The notes: generated by a model not told the origin, from the letters alone. A stretch of DNA of 38,378 nucleotides from Epulopiscium sp. Nele67-Bin005 (GCA_002007365.1 LNZR01000019.1:1-38378), one strand, 5' to 3'; positions 18,360-27,793 are shown, counted from the first letter of the stretch. A program made the numbers and translations.

Positions 18360-19430
18360 TTATTTATTCTCTGGTACTTTTTTGAATGATGGTAAAATTC
18401 CAATTTGCTGTAGTGTTTGTAAAATGATTGCTATAATTGGCCCTAAAATTATTCCAAATGCGCCCATAGTTTTTAAGCCGATGTACATTGACATTACTGT
18501 TATTAGTGCATACATTCCAATTTGACCTGACAAAACTCGTGGCTCTAACACTTGACGCATTATAACTATTAATCCATACACTGCAAGCAAACCAAATCCC
18601 ACTGGGTAACTTCCTAATAATAAATGGAATACGCCCCATGTTATTAAAATTGCTCCACTTCCTAACGCTGGGAATGCATCAAAAATCGCAATTCCTAAAC
18701 TTATTACCAAAACATTATCTCTTTGCAATATATACAATCCAACTAAACAAATTGAAAATGTAAATGTCATCAAAATTAATTGGGTTCTTATATATCCTGC
18801 TAAGGCACTTTTTAACCCACCCTGTAAAATTACAATTTTTTCTCGTGTATCTGAGGATAATTGGGCCCTAAAAAACTCAAGAATTACATAATAATCTTTG
18901 GTCATAAAAAATGTAGAAATTAACATGATTATTAGGAAAAATATACTCGCTGGCACTATGCTTACTATATCATAGGCATATGGTACAATTTTTTCTAAAG
19001 ACTGCCCCACATAATTTAAAATTTGGGTAATTATTCCATCAATTGACGTAAAAGCCTCTGGCACAGGCAAATATTCAGTGAGCCTAGTTATTTGTTCGTC
19101 TAAAATATTTACAAACTCTTCTATTTGCTGTCTATAAATTGGGTAGGCATTTCTAATAGCTATAATTTGTTCGTAAATTTGCTGAATTAAAAACGTAATC
19201 CCCCAAAAAATCGCTGTTAAAATTGTAAACATTGCCGTTAATGTTCCAAGGCCTCTTGAAAGCCTTAATTTTTGGTGTAGTAATGTTACAAATGGATTTA
19301 ATAATCCAGCTAACATACTTGCCACTACAAAAGGAGCTACTAATTCGAGTATATATTTAAAGAATATGTATATCCCCAAAATAGCTAATGCAAATGAGCC
19401 TATTTTCACCAATAAATCTTTTTTCGGCAC
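18360..19430 (-). CDS. AI-2E/YtvI-family membrane protein
   Basis: A 356-residue protein of the AI-2E transporter family, resembling the sporulation membrane protein YtvI. Membrane segments are at about 9-45, 60-85, 155-172, 212-235, 240-262, 270-290 and 310-345. The N-terminal helix pair (FALAILGIYIFFKYILELVAPFVVA) and a central soluble stretch (90-150) are typical of the family. The start is GTG, with AAGGTGG upstream. Family members have been tied to quorum-signal export, ion exchange and sporulation, so the substrate is open. It precedes the hydrolase gene in the same operon. Confidence 0.8.
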   Translation of the reverse strand: MPKKDLLVKIGSFALAILGIYIFFKYILELVAPFVVASMLAGLLNPFVTLLHQKLRLSRGLGTLTAMFTILTAIFWGITFLIQQIYEQIIAIRNAYPIYRQQIEEFVNILDEQITRLTEYLPVPEAFTSIDGIITQILNYVGQSLEKIVPYAYDIVSIVPASIFFLIIMLISTFFMTKDYYVILEFFRAQLSSDTREKIVILQGGLKSALAGYIRTQLILMTFTFSICLVGLYILQRDNVLVISLGIAIFDAFPALGSGAILITWGVFHLLLGSYPVGFGLLAVYGLIVIMRQVLEPRVLSGQIGMYALITVMSMYIGLKTMGAFGIILGPIIAIILQTLQQIGILPSFKKVPENK

Positions 19431-19458
19431 TACTTCACCACCTTATAAAAAGTATTTT

Positions 19459-19488
19459 AAGCGCATGAAAAATATAATCCATGCACTT
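19459..19488 (-). terminator. Possible terminator before the YtvI-like gene
   Basis: Minus strand aagtgcatg pairs with catgcgctt (nine pairs, one G-U). The T run after it is weak (AAAATACTTTTT), so it may only partly separate the DUF4015-like gene from the downstream pair. Confidence 0.45.
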
Positions 19489-19535
19489 TTACTTTTTAGA
19501 GTACCACTTTACAAACTAAATTTCAAGCTATAATT

Positions 19536-20981
19536 TTATTCTATTAACAAAGCTTCTGTTGTATAATTTCCTGATGCATTCCAAAGAACCCAGCCTTCTA
19601 AACCGGCATCATATACCCCGTTTATTTGTTCTAAAATCTGCTCAGCCTCATACCTTTGGTACGAACTTAGCCAAGTTGCTGTAAAATCTTGTAGCCATGG
19701 CATAACTTTAGCTGTTGGCTCTTCTCCAAATTGTGCAACTTTTTTATTAGAGTCTATCATAGCTCCCAAAATTATTTCGTACGGAGCTAAGTCTGGATTT
19801 TCTTGCCCATACCACCCCGAACTATAATGAGACGGATAAACCATTGGATAAATTGCATCTAGTAAATAAACTAAAGAACTATAATCTTGTCCAACTATTT
19901 GAGCATCAATATCACTTGTAAGAATTGTTCCAAATACCGATGCCGAAATAGTAACATCATATGGTGATAACTTCTCCACCATATATGTTGTAAATTCTGT
20001 AATAATTTCTGCTTTTGATTTATCTGTTGGCAAATCAACTCTTTCTTCATTCATCGACTCATGAAAACGAATGTAGTCAAACTGGATTTCATCAAAGCCA
20101 AGAGCTATAACTTCTTTACAAACCTCCAAAAGATACTCCCAATTTCGCTCATCATAGGGGTTAAGCCAAGTTTCCCCAGCAGCATTTGTATATATATTTC
20201 CATCATAGTCTTTAATCATCTGGTCTGGGTGAGTCTTTGCAATTGCGCTATCTTTAAACGCCACAACCCTTGCAATTGAATGGATATCGTTATTTTCCAT
20301 CTTCTCCAACACATCTGGCAAATACTTATTTCCAACAATTTGTTGACCTATCATCTGTTCGATTAATGGATTATCTGTTGAAAATAAAAAATACCCTTTA
20401 TCATTTTTCATATCTAGCACAAAACTATTAATTTCTGTTGTGTTTGCAAGCTCTATAAACTCATCTATAGCTTCCCATTTGGTAGTAGGGAGGTAAATTC
20501 CCTTTACGGTTTGTGTATGAGTTTCTTCTATTATAATATCTTCTTCTATCTCATCTATTTCTTCTTCTTTTGTTTCTTGCTCCAAAATTAATGGTTCTTC
20601 TTGGATATCTTCGTTTTCTCGTAATAAAATAATTTCGATGTCAAATTCATCTTCTATATATAATAAATTGTTGAAAAAAACTTTATCTTGTTCTGTTGTT
20701 TGTGTGGGTAAAAAGCTTTCTTCATCTATGTTTAAGAATTGTTCTGTTGTTTGTGGAGAATTTACCATTAATAACCCTGAGGTTGTTGGTAAGGTTGGGA
20801 ATTCAAAGGTTGGTATTTCAAAATTCATTCCTCCATTTAGAACATATTCTAATTTTTGATTTGTAACAGTCATCATGCCCCAACTAATTTTGATTACTTC
20901 GTATAAAATAATTAAAATTACAATTATGGCTATGCGTTTCTTATTTTTCTTTTTGCGATTGTTTTCTAAGTAGCTATACAT
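19536..20981 (-). CDS. Anchored DUF4015-like glycoside hydrolase
   Basis: A 481-residue protein. After a basic N-terminus it has one membrane segment (about 16-33), then a low-complexity acidic linker (about 90-155, many Glu), then a TIM-barrel-like catalytic domain from VKGIYLPTTKW (about 160) to the end. The domain resembles the putative glycosyl hydrolase family DUF4015. It shows FVLDMKNDKGYFLF, NPYDERNWEYL, GFDEIQFDYIRFHE with clustered acidic residues that could be catalytic, and DAIYPMVYPSHY. Topology places the enzyme outside the cell, so it could trim wall or surface glycan. The start has an AAAGGAGGG site. Substrate unknown. Confidence 0.82.
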   Translation of the reverse strand: MYSYLENNRKKKNKKRIAIIVILIILYEVIKISWGMMTVTNQKLEYVLNGGMNFEIPTFEFPTLPTTSGLLMVNSPQTTEQFLNIDEESFLPTQTTEQDKVFFNNLLYIEDEFDIEIILLRENEDIQEEPLILEQETKEEEIDEIEEDIIIEETHTQTVKGIYLPTTKWEAIDEFIELANTTEINSFVLDMKNDKGYFLFSTDNPLIEQMIGQQIVGNKYLPDVLEKMENNDIHSIARVVAFKDSAIAKTHPDQMIKDYDGNIYTNAAGETWLNPYDERNWEYLLEVCKEVIALGFDEIQFDYIRFHESMNEERVDLPTDKSKAEIITEFTTYMVEKLSPYDVTISASVFGTILTSDIDAQIVGQDYSSLVYLLDAIYPMVYPSHYSSGWYGQENPDLAPYEIILGAMIDSNKKVAQFGEEPTAKVMPWLQDFTATWLSSYQRYEAEQILEQINGVYDAGLEGWVLWNASGNYTTEALLIE

Positions 20982-21058
20982 TTTTTTCCCTCCTTTCTTA
21001 TTAAGTAGAGTCTTGCCAACAATTTTTAATTTTAATCACAAAAAATAATTTTTTTGTC

Positions 21059-21087
21059 TTTACAAAATTAGATTTGGCATTTATACT
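21059..21087 (+). promoter_or_regulatory. Promoter of the ThrE-type pair
   Basis: TTTACA (21059-21064), 17-base spacer, TATACT (21082-21087), 34 bases before the ATG at 21121. Confidence 0.7.
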
Positions 21088-21120
21088 AAATTTGCATTTA
21101 AACAATAAGGAGGTTTTTTG

Positions 21121-21897
21121 ATGGCAACAGATTATGAACAAATTCTTACATTTGCCGTTTCCCTTGGCGAAGTTATGTTGCGTAGTGGCGCTGAAACTTA
21201 TCGTGTTGAAGATACCATTAGTCGTATTTTATCGGTACATAACTTTGAACAAGTGGATACATTCGTTACCCCAACAGGCATTACAACCAGTATTAGTGGT
21301 CATAATATGCCAATTTGTACTTTGCTTCGTCGTGTAAAACATCGTTCTAATAGATTAGATAAAATTGAATATCTCAATCAACTATCAAGAGATTATGTCA
21401 TGGGCAAATTAACTCTTGAACAAGCAACTATAAAAGTTCACGAAATTGATAATATTGCTCCTTATTCCCCAAATACAATTATTCTAATTACAGGGTTTAG
21501 CGCTGGGTCATTTTCACTTATGTTTCATGGTGGAGTAGTGGAATTTTTCGTATCTTTTGTAATTGGATTTTTTAGTGCAGTAGTGCATAAGTTTTTGGCT
21601 GATAGAGGAGTTATAAATTATTTGGCATTATTTTTGGTATCATTTACGATTGGAAGTAGCGTTATGGTGCTTCATAATATTGTGGCTGATGTTATAAATG
21701 TTGACTCAATTACAACTGGTTGTGTTATGACGCTTGTTCCTGGAGTAATTTTTACAAATGCAATCCGTGATACAATTGGTGAGGAACTTCTTTCTGGAAT
21801 TTCAAGAGCTGTAGAAGCACTAACAATCGCTATCGTAATTGCTGTAGGCATTTGTATTCCTATGTTTCTTGGTCTTCAGGTTGGAGGTGGATTATGA
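21121..21897 (+). CDS. Threonine/serine exporter, large subunit (ThrE N-terminal type)
   Basis: A 258-residue membrane protein matching the N-terminal half of ThrE-type threonine/serine exporters (DUF1212). It has a cytoplasmic N-terminal domain with GEVMLRSGAETYRVEDTI and FVTPTGITTSI, then five probable membrane segments from about residue 118 on. The ATG at 21121 is favoured over TTG 21118 because AAGGAGG ends seven bases before it. The gene overlaps the next by four bases (ATGA), giving a two-subunit exporter rather than the single fused protein known in Corynebacterium. Confidence 0.9.
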   Translation: MATDYEQILTFAVSLGEVMLRSGAETYRVEDTISRILSVHNFEQVDTFVTPTGITTSISGHNMPICTLLRRVKHRSNRLDKIEYLNQLSRDYVMGKLTLEQATIKVHEIDNIAPYSPNTIILITGFSAGSFSLMFHGGVVEFFVSFVIGFFSAVVHKFLADRGVINYLALFLVSFTIGSSVMVLHNIVADVINVDSITTGCVMTLVPGVIFTNAIRDTIGEELLSGISRAVEALTIAIVIAVGICIPMFLGLQVGGGL

Positions 21898-22337
21898 TTT
21901 TAATTGCAACAATTAGTTCATTTTTTGCAACTCTTGCGTATTCAATAGTTTTTAATGTACCAAAAAACCATCTACTAATATGTAGTGCCATTGGCTCAAT
22001 CGGTTGGACAGCCTACACCTTATGCTCCAGTTATTTTTTATATTCTGAAGCTACATCAAACTTTGTGGCAGCCCTAATAGTTTCAACACTTGCCACCATT
22101 CTTTCAAGGCAAAGATTTGCTCCTGTTACAGTATTTCTAATTCCTGGGATTATCCCATTAGTTCCTGGATATGCACTCTATAAAACTATGTATGCTTTGG
22201 TAATTGCCGACTACTCTCAAGCCCTAAATTCAGTACTTACAGCGTTTTTGATTTCGGGTTGTATAGCAGGAGCAATTACTATAGTTACATTTATCCCACC
22301 GATTTTTGGAATTAATAAACGTGGGCGTAGAATTTAA
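21894..22337 (+). CDS. Threonine/serine exporter, small subunit (ThrE C-terminal type)
   Basis: A 147-residue membrane protein matching the C-terminal half of ThrE (DUF3815). About four or five membrane segments are seen, with SAIGSIGWTAY and FLIPGIIPLVPGYALYKTMY as typical motifs. The frame is open 14 codons further upstream, but GGAGG just before ATG 21894 and the ATGA overlap with the partner gene favour this start. The pair should form one amino-acid exporter in the cytoplasmic membrane. Confidence 0.9.
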   Translation: MILIATISSFFATLAYSIVFNVPKNHLLICSAIGSIGWTAYTLCSSYFLYSEATSNFVAALIVSTLATILSRQRFAPVTVFLIPGIIPLVPGYALYKTMYALVIADYSQALNSVLTAFLISGCIAGAITIVTFIPPIFGINKRGRRI

Positions 22338-22339
22338 AA

Positions 22340-22376
22340 GAGACAAATTTGTCACATCATCACGATTTTTGGATTT
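22340..22376 (+). repeat. Intergenic 3'-end repeat, copy B
   Basis: GAGACAAA (22340-22347), nine bases, TCATCACGATTTTTGGATTT (22357-22376). It starts two bases after the exporter stop codon, in the sense direction. The two blocks and the spacing are the same as in copy C. Confidence 0.85.
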
Positions 22377-22461
22377 CACAATTTTCATCTCACACATAGA
22401 AACTCGTTTCCAAATCTCAAATAATAGCTTTACCCTATTCAAAATTTATATTTTTGCACAC

Positions 22462-22498
22462 AAAAAAGAGGCTAGAATTTTTAGCCTCTCTATTTTTT
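22462..22498. terminator. Bidirectional terminator between exporter and argF
   Basis: agaggcta and tagcctct form a perfect eight-base-pair stem, with T runs on both strands. On minus it ends the arg operon; on plus it ends the exporter transcript. The plus-strand T run touches the argF stop codon. Confidence 0.88.
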
Positions 22499-23432
22499 AT
22501 GATAACGTTGCTACCATAACTGCTTTTATTGTATGCATTCTATTTTCAGCCTCATCAAACACCACAGAATATGGAGCTTCAAAAACTTCCTCTGTTACTT
22601 CTTTTCCTTTTACAGCAGGTAAACAATGCATAAAAATCATATTTGGATTATTAGCTAGTTTTATTAAGTCAGCATTCACCTGATATGGAGTAAGTAACGC
22701 AACTCTTTCTTTTTCGCTATCTTCTTCACCCATCGAACACCACACATCTGTATAAATTACATCTGCCCCAACAACTCCATTAATATCGTCTATCAATTCA
22801 AGCTTTGCCCCACTAGATGTTGCATAACCTTTGCAAATCTCAACTAATCCCTCTTCTGGTAAAAGTGATTTTGGAGCAATAATTGTTATATCCATGCCTA
22901 CTTTTGTACAGCCAATCATCAAACTGTTTGCCATATTATTTCTGCCATCACCAATATAAACAAATTTTTTATTTTTGAAGCTACCAAGATGCTCTTTTAT
23001 AGTCATCAAATCAGCCAAAATTTGCGTTGGGTGAAACTCATCTGTAAGCCCATTATAAACAGGAACTCCACTAAATTGCGCTAATTCTTCTACAGTTTTT
23101 TGCGAAAATCCACGAAATTCTATAGCATCAAACAATCTTCCTAGCACTCTTGCAGTATCTTTTACACTTTCTTTATGACCAAGCTGAATATCATTACTCC
23201 CCAAATATTCTGGGTACGCACCCTCATCTACACAAGCTACTGTAAACGCACATCTTGTTCTAGTTGAAGGTTTCTCAAAAATTAGAGCTACATTTTTTCC
23301 TGCCAAAAGATTTCCTCTAATGCCCATGCGTTTTTTTGCTTTTAGCTCAATTGCTAAGTCTACTAAATAATTAATTTGCTCTGGTGTATAATCTTTTAAT
23401 GTCACCAAAGATTTTCCTGTTAATCCAAACAT
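22497..23432 (-). CDS. argF: Ornithine carbamoyltransferase
   Basis: Makes citrulline from ornithine and carbamoyl phosphate. The 311-residue protein has the carbamoyl-phosphate loop STRTR at 56-60, [13 protein letters not shown] in the middle and the ornithine-binding HCLP motif (MHCLPAVKG) near the C-terminus. ATG 23432 is chosen over the TTG three bases upstream because of the AGGGGAGGAA site. It is the last gene of the arg operon, 12 bases after argD. A catabolic role (arcB) is less likely given the biosynthetic neighbours. Confidence 0.95.
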   Translation of the reverse strand: MFGLTGKSLVTLKDYTPEQINYLVDLAIELKAKKRMGIRGNLLAGKNVALIFEKPSTRTRCAFTVACVDEGAYPEYLGSNDIQLGHKESVKDTARVLGRLFDAIEFRGFSQKTVEELAQFSGVPVYNGLTDEFHPTQILADLMTIKEHLGSFKNKKFVYIGDGRNNMANSLMIGCTKVGMDITIIAPKSLLPEEGLVEICKGYATSSGAKLELIDDINGVVGADVIYTDVWCSMGEEDSEKERVALLTPYQVNADLIKLANNPNMIFMHCLPAVKGKEVTEEVFEAPYSVVFDEAENRMHTIKAVMVATLS

Positions 23433-23444
23433 CAAATTCCTCCC

Positions 23445-24608
23445 CTAATTTATTGCTTCTTCCAAAATATTTATTGCTATATCAATTTCTTCTTTTGTAA
23501 TTATGAGTGGTGGCAACAAGCGCAAAACTTTTTCTCCTGCCCCAATAATCAACATTCCTTTTTCCATACATTTTTCAATAATAGGAGCAACTGACACTGT
23601 AAGCTCAATGCCTTGCATCAATTTTTTACCACGAATCTCTTTTATAATTGGAGATGATTGTTTGAGAGCCTCAAGCTTATCTTCAAGATACGTTCCAACT
23701 TCGTTAATGTGGTCTTGCAACCCATTTTCTAATTCATCTAATACCACATTTAAAGCCGTTGTTGAAAGTGGATTTCCACCAAAAGTTGTACCGTGGTCTC
23801 CTTTTTCTAACACTGCAAATTTTTCCTTACAAAGCATTGCAGCCACTGGTATTCCTGCTCCTAGACCTTTAGCCGTAGTTATCGCATCAGGGATAATTCC
23901 AAATTGTGAATATGCAAAAAGCGAACCAGTACGCCCAACTCCTGTTTGCACCTCATCAATTATAAACAATGCATCATATTTATCACATAGTTTACGAATT
24001 GCCTTTAAATACTCAACTTGAGCTGGTTTTACACCTCCTTCACCCTGAATAACTTCTATCATCACAGCACAAACATTTTCGTTCATCGTTGCCTCAAGCT
24101 CTTGAGAATTGTTCATCGTAATCCATTTAAAACCATCAACCACAGGTACAAAAGGTGCTTGATATTTTTTTTGACCAGTAGCACTTAATGCTCCCAAAGT
24201 TCTACCATGAAATGAGTTATGCATACTAACGATAGTATATTTTTCTGGAGAAGTTTGTTTGCCATATTTTCTAGCAAGCTTAATTACAGCCTCATTTGCT
24301 TCTGTACCTGTGCTACAAAAAAATACTCTATCAAAGTCCGTCATCTTTACTAACTTTTCGCAGGCCTCAGCTTGTGGTTTTGAATAATAAAAATTTGAAA
24401 TTTGGGTAACTTTTTGGATTTGCTTAGTTAGGGCGTGCGTTAGAATTGGGTGGTTATATCCCAGTGCATTTACTGCTATTCCAGCAACCATATCAAGGTA
24501 AGTTTTTCCGTTTGCATCAGTAACATAGCAACCATTACCCGACTCTATTTCTATATCATATTGCCCATAAGTTTGTAATAAATTTTCATCAATTTTATGC
24601 TTATTCAT
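23445..24608 (-). CDS. argD: Acetylornithine aminotransferase
   Basis: Pyridoxal-phosphate enzyme that turns N-acetylglutamate semialdehyde into N-acetylornithine using glutamate. The 387-residue protein has the phosphate-binding GTEAN (101-105), D218 in IIDEVQTG and the Schiff-base lysine K247 in TTAKGLGAG, followed by HGTTFGGNPL. Its ATG overlaps the argB stop region by eight bases, so translation is coupled. Confidence 0.95.
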   Translation of the reverse strand: MNKHKIDENLLQTYGQYDIEIESGNGCYVTDANGKTYLDMVAGIAVNALGYNHPILTHALTKQIQKVTQISNFYYSKPQAEACEKLVKMTDFDRVFFCSTGTEANEAVIKLARKYGKQTSPEKYTIVSMHNSFHGRTLGALSATGQKKYQAPFVPVVDGFKWITMNNSQELEATMNENVCAVMIEVIQGEGGVKPAQVEYLKAIRKLCDKYDALFIIDEVQTGVGRTGSLFAYSQFGIIPDAITTAKGLGAGIPVAAMLCKEKFAVLEKGDHGTTFGGNPLSTTALNVVLDELENGLQDHINEVGTYLEDKLEALKQSSPIIKEIRGKKLMQGIELTVSVAPIIEKCMEKGMLIIGAGEKVLRLLPPLIITKEEIDIAINILEEAIN

Positions 24609-25470
24609 CAGTATCTCCTTCTTGTATCATAGTTCCAATTCCACTATAAGTATAAATTTCTAAAACTAATGCGTGTTCAACTCGCCCATCTAAAATATGC
24701 ACCATCTGCACGCCTTTTTCGATAGCCTCCAAGCAACATTCAACTTTAGGTATCATTCCACCGTTAATAATTCCATCTTTTATATACTGGTGTGCATCTT
24801 TTTTGCTAAGATGAGAAATTAGAGTTGTCGGGTCATCTTTATCCCTCAAAACACCCTCCACATCTGTTAGGAAAACTAACTTTTGTGCATTTAAAGCCCC
24901 AGCAATTGCAACGGCTGCATAATCGGCATTAATATTATATGTGTTCCCTTTTTCATCGGTTGCAATTGGTGCAATTACAGGGATAAAATCGTTTTCGATA
25001 AGCGTCATAACTATTGAAGTATCAACGTCTGTAATATCCCCAACAAACCCCAACTTCTTAGCGTCAATTTGTTTGGCCTTCAAGAGCTGACCGTCTTTTC
25101 CTGTAATTCCAACAGCTTTATTCCCTTGTTGATTAAGTAAAGTTACTACCTGTTTATTAACTTTTCCTGCCAAAACCATCTCCACAACTTCTGCTGTTTC
25201 TTGCGTTGTAACTCTTAATCCATCTACAAATTCAGACCTAATTTCAAGTTTTGATAACATCTCATTAATTTCTGGTCCACCACCATGAACGACAACTGGC
25301 TTTAATCCCACTCGCTTCAAAAGTGTAATATCTTCAATAATTGTACGGTTTATTTGTGGGTTTAACATAGCACTCCCACCATATTTTACAACAACAATAT
25401 TTCCATGAAATTGTTGCATATAAGGCAACGCCTCAATTAAAACTTTTGCCTTTTCAATATATTTTTGCAT
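24601..25470 (-). CDS. argB: Acetylglutamate kinase
   Basis: Phosphorylates N-acetylglutamate with ATP, the second step of arginine synthesis. The 289-residue protein shows VVKYGGSAM (K29), VVHGGGPEIN with the glycine-rich loop, and NADYAAVAIAGAL, and ends with GIGTMI. The N-terminal helix (YIEKAKVLIEALPYMQQF) is the extension found in arginine-inhibited hexameric enzymes, so feedback control by arginine is likely. The start overlaps the argJ stop by one base (TGATG). Confidence 0.95.
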   Translation of the reverse strand: MQKYIEKAKVLIEALPYMQQFHGNIVVVKYGGSAMLNPQINRTIIEDITLLKRVGLKPVVVHGGGPEINEMLSKLEIRSEFVDGLRVTTQETAEVVEMVLAGKVNKQVVTLLNQQGNKAVGITGKDGQLLKAKQIDAKKLGFVGDITDVDTSIVMTLIENDFIPVIAPIATDEKGNTYNINADYAAVAIAGALNAQKLVFLTDVEGVLRDKDDPTTLISHLSKKDAHQYIKDGIINGGMIPKVECCLEAIEKGVQMVHILDGRVEHALVLEIYTYSGIGTMIQEGDTDE

Positions 25471-26690
25471 CAGCTTCTATACTCCCCATTAATTTTTACA
25501 TAATCATAACTCAAATCGCAACCCCAAGCCCTAACAATTTCAGTGCCTTCAGCCATATCAACAATAATTTGAATTTCTTTTTCTTTTAATATAGTTAGGG
25601 CAAAATCTTCGTCAAAGTGAACTGGAATTCCTTTTTCAAACATCAAAATTGACCCTGACTTACTCTTTAAAGTTAATGAAATATTTTCGCTGTTGAGAGG
25701 AACTCCTGCATAACCCATGGCTGCCAAAATTCTACCCCAATTTGCATCTTCTCCAAAAAATGCTGTTTTTACAAGGCTAGAAGTTAATATACTTTTTGCC
25801 AAACTCTTTCCACGCTCAAAATTTAATACATTACTCATTTGCACCTCAAGAAGTTTGGTAGCACCTTCACCATCTTGAACTATAACAATTGCAATATGTT
25901 TTAGAGCTGCCTCCAAAATCTCACAAAACTTAGAAAAATTCTCATCTTCCTTATCAATAATCAAATTTTGTGCTTGTCCATTTGCCAAAATAATTACACT
26001 ATCATTTGTACTTGTATCTCCGTCAACAGTTATCATGTTGAAAGTTGTATTTATACATTTACTTAGAGCTTTTTGTAGCATTGGCTGAGTAATTTTTGCG
26101 TCAGTCGTAACAAAGGCAAGCATTGTAGCCATGTTTGGGTGTATCATTCCTGAACCTTTTCCAATAGCTCCAACATTTATCGTTTGACCTCCAATTTCTT
26201 CACAAAAAGCGATTTCTTTTATGCAAGTATCGGTTGTTAAAATTGCCTCTGCAACATTGTTTGAACTTTGTGGACTGTCATCTAATTTGCTAGCTACCAA
26301 ACTAATTCCTTCACAAATTTTATCCATAGGAAGTTGCACCCCAATTACACCCGTTGAACATACCAACATCTCATTTGCTGATTTTCCAACGGCTTTAGCT
26401 GATAAAGAAGCCATAGTTTGAGTATTTTCCATTCCTTGAGTTCCTGTTACAGCATTTGCATTCCCGCTATTAACAACAACTCCATGCACCATTTTAGATT
26501 GTTGTAAAATTTTTTCGTCCCACAAAACTGGTGCTGCTTTTACCTCATTTAATGTAAATGCCCCTGCATAAATACAAGGCGTTTCGCTATAAATTATAGC
26601 CAAATCTTTGTTAGATTTTTTAATTCCGATATGCTCACCAGCCACCTTAAATCCTTTGGCGCATAACAAATTATTTTTCGTTTGTTTCAT
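25470..26690 (-). CDS. argJ: Glutamate N-acetyltransferase / ornithine acetyltransferase
   Basis: Recycles the acetyl group from N-acetylornithine to glutamate and may also use acetyl-CoA. The 406-residue protein is made as a precursor that cuts itself between A188 and T189 in PNMATML; T189 becomes the nucleophile. KGSGMI before the cut and GEGATK further on are conserved. Whether it is bifunctional cannot be read from sequence. It starts three bases after argC. Confidence 0.95.
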   Translation of the reverse strand: MKQTKNNLLCAKGFKVAGEHIGIKKSNKDLAIIYSETPCIYAGAFTLNEVKAAPVLWDEKILQQSKMVHGVVVNSGNANAVTGTQGMENTQTMASLSAKAVGKSANEMLVCSTGVIGVQLPMDKICEGISLVASKLDDSPQSSNNVAEAILTTDTCIKEIAFCEEIGGQTINVGAIGKGSGMIHPNMATMLAFVTTDAKITQPMLQKALSKCINTTFNMITVDGDTSTNDSVIILANGQAQNLIIDKEDENFSKFCEILEAALKHIAIVIVQDGEGATKLLEVQMSNVLNFERGKSLAKSILTSSLVKTAFFGEDANWGRILAAMGYAGVPLNSENISLTLKSKSGSILMFEKGIPVHFDEDFALTILKEKEIQIIVDMAEGTEIVRAWGCDLSYDYVKINGEYRS

Positions 26691-26693
26691 AAT

Positions 26694-27728
26694 TTACACT
26701 GGGAAAATTGGCAAGAAATTTATTCCTGCTGTTTCTTCAAACCCCATCATAATGTTCATATTATGAATGGCTTGCCCACTTGCTCCTTTCATCATATTAT
26801 CAATCGCACTCACTACAACTAATCGATTAGTTCTCTTATCCAAAACAAAACTTATATCACAATAATTAGACCCCTTAACCCATTGAGTTTGGGCAATTTC
26901 ACCGTCTTTTTTGATACGCACAAACGGCTCATCTCTATAGTATTTTTCATATGCATCACGAATATTTTGCTCCGTTACACCATCATTCAAATTTGCATAA
27001 ATTGTAGTTAAAATTCCTCTATTCATAGGCACAAGATGAGGTGTAAAAGTTAGCGTAACACCTTGATTTGCAAAGAGTTTAACCCCTTCTTCAATTTCTG
27101 GAGTATGCCTATGAGATGCAACCCCATACGCCTTCATTCCCTCGTTGCATTCTGTGTAATGAGTGCCAAGTGCCAAAGCCCTTCCAGCCCCTGTTACGCC
27201 TGACTTTCCATCAATAATAATCGTATTTTCATCAACCAAACCTTCCTTTATAAGAGGAATTAGGCTAAGCAAACTACAAGTCACATAACACCCTGGGTTT
27301 GCAACTAAACGAGCATTTCTAATCTTCTCTTTATTCCATTCAACAAGCCCATAAGCCGCTTCATCTAGCAATTGTTGTCCAAAATGTTCCACCTTATACC
27401 ACTCTTTGTAGGCCTCATAACTAATTCTAAAATCTGCACCAGCATCAATAACTTTAGTCTTCTCCAAAAGTTCTGGAGTCACAATTTTACTCGCAAATCC
27501 ATGTGGCAATGCGATAAATAAAATATCAGCATCAATTAAATTTGGATTGTCCTCTATGCACTTTAAATCAATAACTTCATAGGTATGAGGATAAACCTCA
27601 CTGTATAGTTTTTCACTATAACTATGAGAGCTTAATTGAGTAATTTCAACGTTTGGGTGGTTGTGCAAAAGTCTAACTAACTCCGTGCCTACATATCCAG
27701 TAGCTCCTAAAATACTTACCTTTTTCAT
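26694..27728 (-). CDS. argC: N-acetyl-gamma-glutamyl-phosphate reductase
   Basis: NADPH-dependent reduction of acetylglutamyl phosphate to the semialdehyde, the third step of arginine synthesis. The 344-residue protein has the nucleotide loop GATGYVG at 8-14, the catalytic C147 in NPGCYVT and a HRHTPEIE motif. It is the first gene of argCJBDF, with an AAAGGAAG ribosome site. The order is the classical Bacillus/Clostridia order without carAB or argGH in between. Confidence 0.95.
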   Translation of the reverse strand: MKKVSILGATGYVGTELVRLLHNHPNVEITQLSSHSYSEKLYSEVYPHTYEVIDLKCIEDNPNLIDADILFIALPHGFASKIVTPELLEKTKVIDAGADFRISYEAYKEWYKVEHFGQQLLDEAAYGLVEWNKEKIRNARLVANPGCYVTCSLLSLIPLIKEGLVDENTIIIDGKSGVTGAGRALALGTHYTECNEGMKAYGVASHRHTPEIEEGVKLFANQGVTLTFTPHLVPMNRGILTTIYANLNDGVTEQNIRDAYEKYYRDEPFVRIKKDGEIAQTQWVKGSNYCDISFVLDKRTNRLVVVSAIDNMMKGASGQAIHNMNIMMGFEETAGINFLPIFPV

Positions 27729-27742
27729 AGTTCACTTCCTTT

Positions 27743-27773
27743 TGTATAGTTATTATATACTTATAATAATACA
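27743..27773. promoter_or_regulatory. Possible arginine-repressor operator
   Basis: An imperfect 31-base AT-rich palindrome runs from TGTATAGTTATTATA to TATAATAATACA and overlaps the -10 box of the arg promoter. Position fits an ArgR/AhrC operator, but the match to the usual TGAATWWWWATTCA box is poor. Confidence 0.35.
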
Positions 27774-27793
27774 CATTTTCCAAAAAATATCAA
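27766..27793 (-). promoter_or_regulatory. Promoter of the arg operon
   Basis: Minus-strand TTGATA (27793-27788), 16-base spacer, TATTAT (27771-27766), about 38 bases before argC. Confidence 0.55.
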
